Shown: piece after piece, positions 26,215-35,441 of the stretch | Numbering within the stretch: position 1 is the first letter of the stretch | Layout: each line of letters begins with the position of its first letter | Assembly (NCBI GenBank): GCA_963674835.2 | Contig: CAXXKC010000001.1 | Coordinates: 248,001 to 312,000, forward strand | Length of the DNA: 64,000 bases | Origin: G963674835 sp963674835 | Lineage (GTDB): Bacteria; Planctomycetota; Planctomycetia; Pirellulales; Thermoguttaceae | Direction of reading: 5' to 3' | Made by a program: the position numbers and the translations under genes | Notes under the pieces: generated by a model | The model's input: only the letters and a program-made list of their open reading frames with translations | What the model was told of the DNA's origin: nothing | The model's database searches: none

Positions 26215-27804
26215 ATGCGCGTCCTCGATCTGGCCGTCCTCGCCCTCTACTTCGGCGTCATGGTGCTGATGGGCTGGTTCTTCTCCCGCCGGGCCAAGAC
26301 GACGGAAAACTACTTCGTGGGCGGCCGGGCGTATTCGGGCTGGATCGTCGGCGTGTCGATGTTCGGTGCCACGATCAGTTCGATCACGTTCGTCGGCTAT
26401 CCCGCCGATGCCTATAAGACGGCCTACCTGCGCTACGTCATCTGCCTGATGCTGCCCGTAGGCGTGTTCCTCGCGTCGCGCTGGGTGATCCCGCTCTTCC
26501 GCCGTCGGCCCACCACCACCGCGTTCGAGTACCTCGAGGATCGTTTCGGGCCCCGCACTCGGGTATACGGAAGCATCGTCTACATGATCGCCGGCTGCTT
26601 GCGCATCAGCTTCATCCAATTCCTGGTCGCGATCCTGGTCAACCGGTTGACGGGTTGGGACATCACGTGGTCGATCCTCATCGGCAGTGCGGTTACGGCC
26701 TACTATACGATCGTCGGCGGCATCGAAGCCGTCATCTGGACCGACTTGGTCCAGGCCGTCATCCTCACGCTCGGCGGACTGACCATCCTCGCCGTCATTC
26801 TCTGGAAACTGCCCGGCGGATTGGGCCAATTGCTCTCCGTGGCCTACGCCGACGGTAAGTTCATGTTGGGCGATTTGAACCCGGCCGATCAGCAATTACA
26901 CCCGGCATCGTGGGCACCGGCGCTGGACCACAAGACGATTCTCATGCTGCTCGTGGTCGGCGTGTTCCAATGGCTCACCGAATACACGACCAACCAGGAA
27001 GTCGTACAGCGCTACAGCACGGCCCGATCCACGCGCGAAGCCCGCCGCGCCGTCTGGCTGTGCTGCTGGACGGCCCTGCCGACGTGGGCGTACTTCATGT
27101 TCATCGGCACCGGGCTCTACGTGTTCTACAAGGTCTTCCCCGATCCGATGGCCGCCGAGATGCTCTCCGGGATTCGCAAGACCGAGGAAATCGTGCCCTA
27201 CTTCGTCACGACGCAACTCCCCATGGGACTCTCCGGCATCGTCGTGGCGGCTGTCCTGGCCGCCGCCATGTCGAGCATGTCGTCGGCGCTCAATTCCATC
27301 TCGGCCGTTGCCATCACCGACATCTACCGTCGCCACCTCGCCCCCGGCCGGACGGAACGCCACTACGTAACCGCTGCACGACTGGTCACCCTGGTGGCCT
27401 CTTGTGTCATGGTGGGCGGGGCCTTCCTGCTCTACTACCATCAGACCAAAACGCTCCAAGATCTCTGGACCCAGTTTCAGTCGATCATTGTGGGTGGGCT
27501 GCTCGGACTCTATTTGTTCGGCTACCTCGTCATGCGGGGCGATGGACGCGCGGTGGGAGCCGGGCTCGTACTGGCGGTGGCCTTCAGCGCAGTCATGTCG
27601 CTCGTCGCCCTGGGTTGGCTCCCCGCCGCCTGGCTCGACTTCATCAACCGCCACTTCGACATCTATTACACGGGCGTCTGCGGCAACCTGCTGATGTTCG
27701 TGGTGGGCTACCTGGCCGCACTCGTCCTGCCCGCTCGCCACCGCGATCTGACCAACCTAACATTCTGGACGCGCAGCACCGAGCTACCTAGCAGAGACAG
27801 CTAA
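26215..27804 (+). CDS. Sodium:solute symporter (SSS family)
   Basis: A 529-residue membrane protein with about 13 hydrophobic segments, beginning LDLAVLALYFGVMVLMGWFF. Family motifs include ENYFVGGRAYSGWIVGVSMFGATISSITFVGYPADAY and AVLAAAMSSMSSALNSISAVAITDIYR, the SSS core including the sodium-site region. It imports a sugar, sugar acid or sialic-acid-like solute with sodium. As last gene of the GntR-BNR-kdsB operon it probably takes up what the BNR protein releases. Its stop codon abuts a copy of repeat family 1 at 27805. Confidence 0.9.
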   Translation: MRVLDLAVLALYFGVMVLMGWFFSRRAKTTENYFVGGRAYSGWIVGVSMFGATISSITFVGYPADAYKTAYLRYVICLMLPVGVFLASRWVIPLFRRRPTTTAFEYLEDRFGPRTRVYGSIVYMIAGCLRISFIQFLVAILVNRLTGWDITWSILIGSAVTAYYTIVGGIEAVIWTDLVQAVILTLGGLTILAVILWKLPGGLGQLLSVAYADGKFMLGDLNPADQQLHPASWAPALDHKTILMLLVVGVFQWLTEYTTNQEVVQRYSTARSTREARRAVWLCCWTALPTWAYFMFIGTGLYVFYKVFPDPMAAEMLSGIRKTEEIVPYFVTTQLPMGLSGIVVAAVLAAAMSSMSSALNSISAVAITDIYRRHLAPGRTERHYVTAARLVTLVASCVMVGGAFLLYYHQTKTLQDLWTQFQSIIVGGLLGLYLFGYLVMRGDGRAVGAGLVLAVAFSAVMSLVALGWLPAAWLDFINRHFDIYYTGVCGNLLMFVVGYLAALVLPARHRDLTNLTFWTRSTELPSRDS

Positions 27805-27896
27805 AGGGCGTTCGGCGTAACCGTAGCGTGTCTTTCGCTTTCCAAACCGCAGAAACACGTCGCCGCGAACGCTACAGTCAAGTGCGACTCGCACTA
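27805..27896 (+). repeat. Dispersed palindromic repeat family 1, copy C
   Basis: Begins on the base after the symporter stop and ends on the stop codon of the convergent giant gene, filling the whole gap between the two genes. Core GTAGCGTGTCTTTCGCTTT and CGCTACAGTCAAGTGCGACT are shared with the other copies. Confidence 0.85.
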
Positions 27897-30800
27897 GCGA
27901 GCTGCCGGTATCTCCGGGGTCCGGAGTTCCAATTCCAACTTTGACCCGTTCACCGCGCCAGGACTCCCGGTCCGGGAAGTTGCCGACGCGTCCGCAGGCG
28001 AACTGGGCAGGGGGGCGCCGGCGGTGCCGGGCACGATCTCTTCGGGTACTGGGGCTGACGGCATATCCACCGACCGCGGAGAGCCATGCGCCCGGCTGTC
28101 AATCGCCGATGGCGACGAAGGTGGCGAATTTGCACTTGTGCCGTTTGGCGTCGGTCCCTCGGGCGTCTTTTTGCAAGGGCATGGCGTCACCTTGATCTTG
28201 ATCTCGTTGACAACCTTCACCACCGGATACTTGTCTACCGCAATGTATCCGCTGACGGTGATGGTAAATTGTTCGTCGTCGTTCTGAGGCGGACACTTTT
28301 CAAGCAGTCCCTCGACGGCCTTCCGGAATCCGCTCCCATCGACCGTCCATTTCTGCTTCGCATACTTCATGTCCATCGGTGCTTCCACTCTCAGATGTGA
28401 CATGCCACCAAGGCAGACTTGCGTCCCGTCTTCCTTTTCGGCGCAAATCTCCGCCAGGAATGCCTCCTTCATCGTCACCGGCTGAGGCATGCCAGGCTCC
28501 TGCTTCAACTGGAGATCCTGTGCGTCACCGAAAAAGCGGAATTTGCGTTTCTCCGTCGGCTTCGTGCAGCACGTGTTATCGAGAGTGGCACGGAGCGTCG
28601 TTGGCTCACAGAACGACCAGCCCTTCGCGGCTTCCTTCGACGCGGCTGGAGGGATCCTCAGGGCGTTCGATATTCCGGCAGGCGTGCCCACGCGAACCTG
28701 GAAGCCTTGCGCCGAAAGCGCCGCATTCAGGGTGCCTACGTGCACTCGCAGCAGTTCGCGGTTGATCACTTCGACCTCGGCGTGAGCCACCGTCCCCTGG
28801 GCAGGAGCCTCGGCCGCTTTCACGGTGGCCTCGGCGGCTTTCACAGTAGCCTCGGCAGCCTTCGCAGTGGCCTCGGCGGCCTTGGCAGGCGCTTCGGCCG
28901 CTTTGGCTGTGGCCTCGGCGGCTTTGCTAGTCGCCTCGGCGGCTGCGGCAGGAGCCGCTGAGACCGCGGACAGCGAGTCGCTCAAGCTGCCGCCGACGAT
29001 CACGTGCGTAAGCGAAGGATGGAAGTTCTTGCCCGTCAGGAAAACATACGCCCCCGCGCCGTTTGCCGACTGGAGATACTCCAAACCGTAATAACCGGTC
29101 AGAACGGGCCGCAGGTATACGTTCCCCTTGTCGAACAGTTCGTGGCCGCTCTGCTCGTACTCGTAGGGAACGCGAACCGTGTACGTCTGCATTCCCAACA
29201 TCTCCTCAAGCTGCTCGACGCGGCTGGCCAACCGCTCCACGTCCCCGGGCCGATAACAGTTCGACTCGCAAATGCTCGCCATGCCCGTCTCGAGCCGGTG
29301 AATCCGGCCCCCTTGCGCCACCATCTCCTCGTAGCTTCGTTTGGTCACTCCCGGGTGGGAAAGGCTCTCCCAGTTCGTCGTCACATCGAAGCTCACGTCG
29401 GTCACGAAGCTGGGCATGGCGATCAGCACTTCGCACTCCCGGATGCCCGGCTCCAGCTTCCGATGCTTCAGGTCGTAGCACTCGGTGGGCCCCGTGGACC
29501 AGACCGTACGAATGATCGCGCCGATGTTCGTGCTCTCCGTTGGCGGTGCCTGCACGCGGGGATAGAAGTACCAGCCGAACGTGTCTTCGCCGTGCGAGAA
29601 GCCCACCACCGTGCGGTGCAAGGCGATGTCGGCTTGGTCCAAGGCTAGCTGCCGGCTGAACGCCAGCTTCTGCGCCATGTTGAACCGGCCTTTCGCGACG
29701 CTATAGGCCAGCGCCAACTGCAGCTCGCGCCGGCGGGAGAACGCGTCGTAGATGTTCTGCTCCTCCACCTGCGGATCGATGGCAAACACGTGAAGCGGGA
29801 ACGTCTCTCGAATGATCGTCTGCCAGTACTGCGCGGCCATGGGAAGATCGTCAGGGTGGAAGAAACAGATGTCCTTGATCGCCGCCGAATCCGCCTCGGA
29901 CACGCTGCCGCGAACGCCCAACTCCTCGTAAATCCGCTTCAAATTGATGTCCAATATCCCACATTGCAGGGCGACCGCCCAACCGGCATCCACCCACGGG
30001 ACGCACTCCCCCTTCGCCTCTGTCAGCGCGCAAGCGAAGGCCGCCCTCCACTTCTCTCGTATGGCCATATCGGCCACGCCCCGCTGCAGCCGGTCCGCGG
30101 CCGCACACGCGTAAATGCCGTGGCACTCGTCTCCCATGCCCAGCGCGCCGTCCTTCTCCACAATGCCGTACGCTTGCGCGAGCATGTCAAACAACACCGC
30201 GCGAATCTCGAGTTCCTGCGGCGGTTCAGAAGACTTGACCTGTCGCTCCACGAAGCCACGAATTCCGTTGACGACTTCATCTCCCAACATTCTATGCGCG
30301 TCGGCTATCAGCGAGGGACCTACAGGAGGCGCTTGCGACGGTAGCCATGACTTGGGAGCCAGGGGTTTCGCGGCGCCGCCCTCCTCTCCTTTGCAAACAC
30401 CTTCCTCGGGCTTCAGTGGCTCGTGCCATTCACGACGGATAACGGGCGTCAACAGCTCCACCAAATCCGCGACGACCAGTTTGGGGAAGGTGTACTTGAA
30501 GTTGGCTTCGTCCACCTGCAACTGCGCGCGGAGCGTCACGACGGCGGCAAATCCGTGAGACGTCTCCCGCCCCGGAAGCACGGATACCGGTATGCGGAAC
30601 TTGTACAAACCGTACCCCGCCGCACGGCACGTGTCGTCGCCCATGTGGCGCCGGCGAAGCGATTGACAGACATCGATATACGTCGCGTGTTGCCGGGCCA
30701 GTTCCGTCGGTTCGACGTTAAGCGTGGCCTGGGCTGGCGCTGCAGCCGTCTTGGCCTTCCCGATCAGTTCGTAGACGGAGTAGTCAGTCAGATTGATAGG

Positions 30801-31292
30801 CTCCGCTGAGGTCGTCAACCCGCTCTCCTCGGCCTCCGTGGTCGCCGTCACGGCGCCGGTCGTCGCCACGGCCGAGACGGGCGTTCCGCCGCGGTTCGAC
30901 GAACCGAGCGCTGCTGCCAACGCCGTCGTGCTCTGCAATTCCGCCTGATCGCTGCGGGCGACGTACCCCTGGAGCGTTTCCGCGAACTCGTTCGTCCGTC
31001 CCGCGAGCAGACGGTCGAACTCCTGGAGAAAGTACATCAGATTTCCGTTGCCCCACACGTCGGGCTTCTTGACCGTGATCGTGCCGTCGCGACGCAGGTC
31101 GTCTTCGATGACCGTGATTTGACGCGCCAGACACATCACCGGATCGCATTCGGCATGGGCGGCGGGATCGTAGTGACGCTGCTCAAACACCCGGTCGATC
31201 GCGTCGCATCGGTGTCGACCGTCCGGGTAGCCGTCGGCACGCCAAAAGCACCCAGGTGTCACGATGACCGCTAGCAGTAGTATCCTTCGCAT
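27894..31292 (-). CDS. Giant exported protein with Ala/Lys/Glu heptad repeat, function unknown
   Basis: A 1132-residue protein from the ATG at 31292, supported by GGAGGC 6 nt upstream. The N terminus MRRILLLAVIVTPGCFW looks like a lipoprotein signal with an imperfect lipobox (TPGC). The long middle is mostly helical with scattered cysteines (CDPVMCLARQ, GDECHGIYACAAADRL). Residues ~780-830 are seven heptads of the type KAAEATA, encoded by a 21-bp tandem repeat. The C-terminal part ends in a Pro/Ser-rich tail (PTPNGTSANSPPSSPSA). No known domain was recognised. It may be an envelope-spanning or scaffold protein. It converges on the symporter operon with only a repeat between. Confidence 0.65.
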   Translation of the reverse strand: MRRILLLAVIVTPGCFWRADGYPDGRHRCDAIDRVFEQRHYDPAAHAECDPVMCLARQITVIEDDLRRDGTITVKKPDVWGNGNLMYFLQEFDRLLAGRTNEFAETLQGYVARSDQAELQSTTALAAALGSSNRGGTPVSAVATTGAVTATTEAEESGLTTSAEPINLTDYSVYELIGKAKTAAAPAQATLNVEPTELARQHATYIDVCQSLRRRHMGDDTCRAAGYGLYKFRIPVSVLPGRETSHGFAAVVTLRAQLQVDEANFKYTFPKLVVADLVELLTPVIRREWHEPLKPEEGVCKGEEGGAAKPLAPKSWLPSQAPPVGPSLIADAHRMLGDEVVNGIRGFVERQVKSSEPPQELEIRAVLFDMLAQAYGIVEKDGALGMGDECHGIYACAAADRLQRGVADMAIREKWRAAFACALTEAKGECVPWVDAGWAVALQCGILDINLKRIYEELGVRGSVSEADSAAIKDICFFHPDDLPMAAQYWQTIIRETFPLHVFAIDPQVEEQNIYDAFSRRRELQLALAYSVAKGRFNMAQKLAFSRQLALDQADIALHRTVVGFSHGEDTFGWYFYPRVQAPPTESTNIGAIIRTVWSTGPTECYDLKHRKLEPGIRECEVLIAMPSFVTDVSFDVTTNWESLSHPGVTKRSYEEMVAQGGRIHRLETGMASICESNCYRPGDVERLASRVEQLEEMLGMQTYTVRVPYEYEQSGHELFDKGNVYLRPVLTGYYGLEYLQSANGAGAYVFLTGKNFHPSLTHVIVGGSLSDSLSAVSAAPAAAAEATSKAAEATAKAAEAPAKAAEATAKAAEATVKAAEATVKAAEAPAQGTVAHAEVEVINRELLRVHVGTLNAALSAQGFQVRVGTPAGISNALRIPPAASKEAAKGWSFCEPTTLRATLDNTCCTKPTEKRKFRFFGDAQDLQLKQEPGMPQPVTMKEAFLAEICAEKEDGTQVCLGGMSHLRVEAPMDMKYAKQKWTVDGSGFRKAVEGLLEKCPPQNDDEQFTITVSGYIAVDKYPVVKVVNEIKIKVTPCPCKKTPEGPTPNGTSANSPPSSPSAIDSRAHGSPRSVDMPSAPVPEEIVPGTAGAPLPSSPADASATSRTGSPGAVNGSKLELELRTPEIPAAR
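28807..28953 (-). repeat. 21-bp tandem repeat, seven units, inside the giant gene
   Basis: Seven in-frame units of the form GCCTCGGCGGCTTTCACGGTG (plus-strand view) with 1-7 changes each. They encode the heptad xKAAEAx, expected to form a rigid alpha-helix or coiled coil. In-frame 21-bp units allow length change without frameshift. Confidence 0.85.
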
Positions 31293-31723
31293 CGCTATGC
31301 CTCCATGCCAACACATGACCTGCCTCCGGGAAGTCACGCCAAGTACAATCCCCCCCCATGGCATGCGACGCTCCTAGCCGTTGAGATTGCCGGATGCGTC
31401 ACCTAGGAAGATTGCATGGACTGTATCGGCCGTTCTCCCCCCCAAAGTTTAGGCACGACTAGTCCAAATTGGGCGATTCTTCATGGAAGCAGCAACGCCG
31501 GCGAAGGCGCATCGGAAACCCTCCCGTCTCGACGTGCCGCCTCCAGCAGGTGACGGTCAAGGCCTTTGGAGCCCATTCGTCGTACGCGTAGCGTGTGTTT
31601 CGCTTTTGAAACCGCAGAAACACGCCGCCACGAACGCTGCGGTCAAGTGCGACACGCACTGGCGACCTTGACAAGGTGTTGTTTCGAATACCCGGCGGTA
31701 GGCTCTGGTGCACGGCCGCGCTG
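31293..31723. other. Intergenic region upstream of the giant gene
   Basis: No gene seen. It holds repeat family 1 copy D and must contain the promoter of the giant gene, which was not identified. Confidence 0.4.
31569..31661 (+). repeat. Dispersed palindromic repeat family 1, copy D
   Basis: Matches the family core (GTAGCGTGTGTTTCGCTTT, CCGCAGAAACACGCCGCCA, GTCAAGTGCGACACGCACT). It lies downstream of the decayed FkbM gene on the minus strand. Confidence 0.8.
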
Positions 31724-32117
31724 TTAGGCCAAACCCTCCCTCAAACGCGAAAGGAGTTCCTGCCAGTTGTCCTCCACGCCGGCGACTCTTGGCAGACCAC
31801 GGATGTCTGCCTGGTAGCTCCGGTGAAAGCACGGCAGATTGGCCTCCGGGCGGCGCGACGAAAAGACGTTCTTACGATTCTGAAAGAAGCTGTCTCCGTC
31901 GAAATACGGGCACAGCCGCCGATAGGCCTTGCAACCCCGGGGCGTCAATGGCGGCGCTGACGGCCCCGGAATGCTCGACCGAGTTGTTCTCCACCAAGAG
32001 GACCGGCCGGTGTCTGGCGATCGTTTCGCCGGCTCACTCGAGCACGTCGCACTCCGTGCCTTCCACGTCCGCCTTGATCAGGTTGCCGCGGCCCAGCCGC
32101 AAGTCATCGACCCGGAC
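31724..32117 (-). pseudogene. Decayed FkbM-type methyltransferase, C-terminal part
   Basis: Minus-strand translation gives VRVDDLRLGRGNLIKADVEGTECDVLE, a stop, then AGETIARHRPVLLVENNS. The pattern IKxDVEGxExxVLxGAxETIxRxRPxLxxE is the FkbM SAM-methyltransferase signature. A TGA interrupts the frame after VLE, and the rest (KAYRRLCPYFDGDSFFQN to REGLA) continues in another frame to a stop at 31724. The N-terminal part is missing and the fragment is fused to a recombinase remnant at about 32118. FkbM proteins methylate sugars or natural products; this copy cannot be functional. Confidence 0.65.
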
Positions 32118-32416
32118 GACTGAGACCGGATCGCCGCCATCATGGCCTTGTAGTCTGGTCGCTCCGAAGTTGGCCCGGCCAGTACGTCATCCTCAACGCG
32201 CAGCCACTCGCCCAGGGCCTTCGCGCCGTCGGGGTCCGCCTCCACCTTGCCGAAGTAATGTGCACGACCTGGCACCTTCTTGCACCATCGGCCGGAAGGA
32301 TGCTTCCAGTGCGGGAAACCATCCGGGAGAGACTTGGCGGCCTTGCGAACGGGCCGCTTCCTGCTAGACTGAGTCGTGTGCCACCTTTCAGCCAAGAGTA
32401 CAGGTGTCAACGACAC
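32118..32416 (-). pseudogene. N-terminal remnant of a tyrosine recombinase
   Basis: The segment DGFPHWKHPSGRWCKKVPG, then RAHYFGKVEADPDGAKALGEWLRVEDDVLAG, is the N-terminal DNA-binding arm found in planctomycete phage-type integrases (pattern FPLxxHxxGxWxKKIxGKxHYFG). The core-binding and catalytic domains are absent. The frame runs into FkbM-like sequence, so this is a deletion junction. It points away from the tRNA-Ala on the opposite strand from the larger integrase relic. Confidence 0.6.
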
Positions 32417-32542
32417 CCACTCACGTCATCGGGCGGGTTTGTTCTCCGGGTAGTCCAGGTGCACTTGGTGTTGAATTAGGTGCCAATCCGGCAAACAACG
32501 GAGACCGAAGAGTCAACGCAAGTCTCTATATTACCAATACTT

Positions 32543-32615
32543 GGGGACGTAGCTCAATTGGGAGAGCACCGGCTTTGCAAGCCGGGGGTTGACGGTTCGA
32601 GCCCGTTCGTCTCCA
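32543..32615 (+). tRNA. tRNA-Ala (anticodon TGC)
   Basis: A 73-nt tRNA. The acceptor stem GGGGACG pairs with CGTCTCC, including the G3:U70 pair that identifies alanine tRNA. The anticodon loop is TTTGCAA with anticodon TGC, and the T arm is GACGGTTCGAGCCCGTT minus flanking bases. The discriminator is A; CCA is not encoded. A TATATT box (32527-32532) 10 nt before the tRNA may be its -10 element. An integrase relic begins 78 bp downstream, consistent with past integration at this tRNA. Confidence 0.95.
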
Positions 32616-32925
32616 CTAAGCGACACAAGGACTTGCAACAATTCGCCACACTTCCCTGTGTCCGGTTCTTCTGTGGCGGTTTCCGATTTGCCATGCGAGT
32701 ACCCAAATACCGGCGGTACTCTGTCCGCAACATTGGTTTTGTAGAGTACCATGGTCGCCGCACGTACTTCCCAGGTCCGTACGGCTCTGACGAAAGCCGG
32801 CTAGCGTACGCTGCGTTTCTGACGCGTATCGCGTCGCATGTAACCCCCCGTCTGATTGGCGCCGTCGTCACGATTGCAGATCTTGGGGTACGGTTCCTCG
32901 TTCACGGTGAGCAGCGGTGCATGGG

Positions 32926-34183
32926 CAGGGCGATTGCGCCATATTGGGCAATCTGGTATGAATAGGGCAATGCGATTCGTTGGTTCTGCCATGTTGGTGC
33001 TGGCGGACGGATCGTGGTCGCCTTGGAAGTCTGCCATGCCCAAACGAGCCTCTGCCCGTATTCAGGAGCATTTTGAAGAACTCACCGATCCACGCCGACG
33101 TAAAGTTACGCACCCGCTGATCAACATTGTCACGATCGCCATCTGCGCCGTGATCTGCGGCGCGGATGATTTCGTTTCCATCGCCGAGTATGGCCGCAAG
33201 AAGCGGAAGTGGCTGGCACGGTTCCTGGATCTCAGCAGCGGCATTCCATCCCATGACCGCTTCAATGCCGTTCTGGGCGCGATCAAGCCTGCCGAATTCG
33301 AGGCCTGCCTCTTGAGTTGGATCACCGCGTTGCATGAAATCACCGACGGCCAAGTGGTGGCCATCGACGGCAAGACTCTCCGCCGCAGCTTCGACGCTGC
33401 GACCAGCAAGTCGGCTATTCATATGGTCAGCGCCTGGGCCACCGCCAATCAGATCAGTCTGGGGCAAGTGGTCGTGGACGAGAAAAGCAATGAGATCACG
33501 GCTATCCCGCAACTGCTGAGAATCCTGGAAATCTCGGGTTGTCTGGTGACCATCGATGCGATGGGCTGTCAGACGGAGATTGCCCAAGCGATCCTTGATG
33601 CCAAGGCCCATTACGTGTTGGCGGTCAAGGAGAACCAACGTACTTTGTACGACGGCATCGCGTGGCACTTCCTCTGCCAGCGGAACGCAGACTTTACCCG
33701 CGTGGCGGTCAGCCGGCATCAAACCGACGAGAAAGGGCACGGTCGCCAGGAGCGGCGGGTCTACTTCGTCTGCGAGGTTCCCAAGGATCTTCCCGACCGG
33801 AATCGCTGGCCGAAGTTGGCCGCCATCGGCATGGCGATCAGCGACACCGTGCGCGACGGCAAGGTGTGCTATGAAGAGCGTTACTACATCCTGAGCAAGA
33901 AGCTCTCGGCGCGGCGATTTGCCGAGGCGGTCCGCAGCCACTGGTCGATCGAGAATCGTCTGCATTGGCAACTCGATGTGACGTTCCAGGAAGACCAATC
34001 CCGACTCCGCCGCGGACACGCCGACGCCAACTTCAGCATCCTCCGCCGTACAGCCTTGAGCCTACTGAAGAACAACCACACGTTGAAGGTCGGCGTGAAG
34101 AACAAACGGCTCGCCGCCGGTTGGGATGATTCCTATCTCGAACAAGTGCTCTTCGGACAGTGACTTATGGTGCAATCGCCCTG
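32926..34183 (+). mobile_element. ISAs1 family insertion sequence, complete
   Basis: 1258 bp. Terminal inverted repeats are CAGGGCGATTGCGCCATA (32926-32943) and TATGGTGCAATCGCCCTG (34166-34183), 17 of 18 matching. The element is flanked by a perfect 10-bp direct repeat GGTGCATGGG (32916-32925 and 34184-34193), the duplication length expected for ISAs1. It carries one intact transposase and split the integrase gene. The perfect ends and duplication point to a recent insertion. Confidence 0.95.
33036..34163 (+). CDS. ISAs1 family transposase
   Basis: A 375-residue transposase from ATG 33036 (MPKRASARIQEHFEEL); the frame is open further upstream from 32958. Family motifs are TDPRRRKVTHPLINIVTIAICAVICGADDF, VVAIDGKTLRRSFD (first catalytic Asp), VTIDAMGCQTEIAQAI (second Asp), YVLAVKENQ and SHWSIENRLHWQLDVTFQED (Glu region). 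Length and motifs are normal, so it should be functional. It catalyses cut-and-paste movement of its element. Confidence 0.95.
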   Translation: MPKRASARIQEHFEELTDPRRRKVTHPLINIVTIAICAVICGADDFVSIAEYGRKKRKWLARFLDLSSGIPSHDRFNAVLGAIKPAEFEACLLSWITALHEITDGQVVAIDGKTLRRSFDAATSKSAIHMVSAWATANQISLGQVVVDEKSNEITAIPQLLRILEISGCLVTIDAMGCQTEIAQAILDAKAHYVLAVKENQRTLYDGIAWHFLCQRNADFTRVAVSRHQTDEKGHGRQERRVYFVCEVPKDLPDRNRWPKLAAIGMAISDTVRDGKVCYEERYYILSKKLSARRFAEAVRSHWSIENRLHWQLDVTFQEDQSRLRRGHADANFSILRRTALSLLKNNHTLKVGVKNKRLAAGWDDSYLEQVLFGQ

Positions 34184-35441
34184 GGTGCATGGGGAGCGAC
34201 GGCAGGCAAACCGCGGAATTCGGTCACTTGAAGAAAGCTGCTCAAATGTTGCTTGACACCTGCCACGCGATCCCGGCTGCTGATTTCGGCACCAAGATGC
34301 TCAAAGAGGTTCGCGCCAGAATGATCGAGATGGGCTGGAGCCGGAGCTACATCAAACACCAAATCCAAAGGACGCGCAGAATGTTCCGGTGGGCGGCACT
34401 GGAAGAAATGGTTCCGCCAAGCGTCCCTTATGCCTTGAAGATGTTGCCTGGCTTGCGGCCCGGCGAGTCTGGGGCCCCAGAAACAGCGAAGCGTCGAGCC
34501 GCAGACCCAGCCGACGTCGAAGCCACGATGCCATTCCTGCGTCCCCAGGTGGCAGCTATGGTGCGTCTGCAGTAGTTTACCGGCATGCGGCCCTCGAACG
34601 TCTGCAAGCTCACAGCGGCCGAACTGGTGCGTTCTGGCGACGTGTGGGCATACGTGCCGGCGGAACACAAAACAGCTTGGCGAGAGCACCGGCTGTTCAT
34701 TCCGATCGGCCCCAAAAGCACAGGCGGTCTTGCTTCCGTTCCTAGACCGCCCCGAGGATGTTCCCCTCTTCTCGCCGGCTGAAGCAATGGAGTGGCGAAA
34801 TGAAAAGCGGCGGCAAGGTCGCAAGACCTCAATGACACCCAGCCAACGAGCCAGGAAGCGTAACAAGGCCCCCAAGCGTGCACCGCGGGACAGGTACAAC
34901 GCGCATGGTTATTACATTGCAATCCGCTATGCGATCAAACAGGCCAACAATGAAATGATCAAGGCAAACAGTCAGTTACCGGAAGAAGAACAGATCCCAG
35001 AAAATCAGCTACCACTGCTTCCGTTCTGGTATTCGTATCAGCTCCGGCACGCCGCAGGGTCAGAAATTCGCCACAAATATGGGTTGGAGGCGAGTCAAGT
35101 AATACTCGGCCACAAACACGCCAAGGTCACCGAGATCTATGCCGAGCGTGGCGCCGAGTTGGCCCGTAGAATCGCCGGAGAAGTTGGGTAGCGGCAACCA
35201 CGTTGGGACTCCATTCCTGTCCAGCAGGAATGAAGCGCACCACGAGTTGTCACATCGGGCAAGCCGTCGAGATAGGCGTCTTAGCGCTGGATGCAGCGGT
35301 TCATTCGCTCGCGTTCAATGAGACCAGGAGACTATTTGCCGGCAGGCCGGTCAGAATCTGACCAACCTGGGGCTTGCCATCGCCGGGGCGCTAGGTATCC
35401 TGAGTGCTCCAGGGTTCCTGTCTCGTCCCGGAGAGACAACG

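Larger units (their letters stand above)
32693..35191 (+). pseudogene. Tyrosine recombinase (integrase) interrupted by ISAs1
   Basis: Three pieces read as one planctomycete integrase. The N-terminal arm is MRVPKYRRYSVRNIGFVEY, GRRTYFPGPYGS (32693-32925). After the IS, the core-binding domain continues in frame through the target site (QRCMG, then SDGRQTAEFGHLKKA). A TAG at 34573-34575 follows MVRLQ, then FTGMRPSNVC with catalytic Arg I. Near 34725 a run of four A's instead of three shifts the frame; beyond it LLPFLDRPEDVPLF and the C-terminal catalytic boxes are intact (YQLRHAAGS, ILGHKHA, IYAERG with the tyrosine). One insertion, one nonsense codon and one +1 frameshift make it inactive. It lies next to tRNA-Ala, its likely target. 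Confidence 0.85.

Noticed and set aside
22949..27804. A sialic acid catabolic operon
   Set aside because: No nanA/nanE/nanK-type gene is present and KdsB is specific for Kdo-type sugars; BNR repeats alone do not prove sialidase activity.
28807..28953. CRISPR-like array
   Set aside because: The 21-bp units are contiguous without spacers and code for an in-frame heptad repeat.
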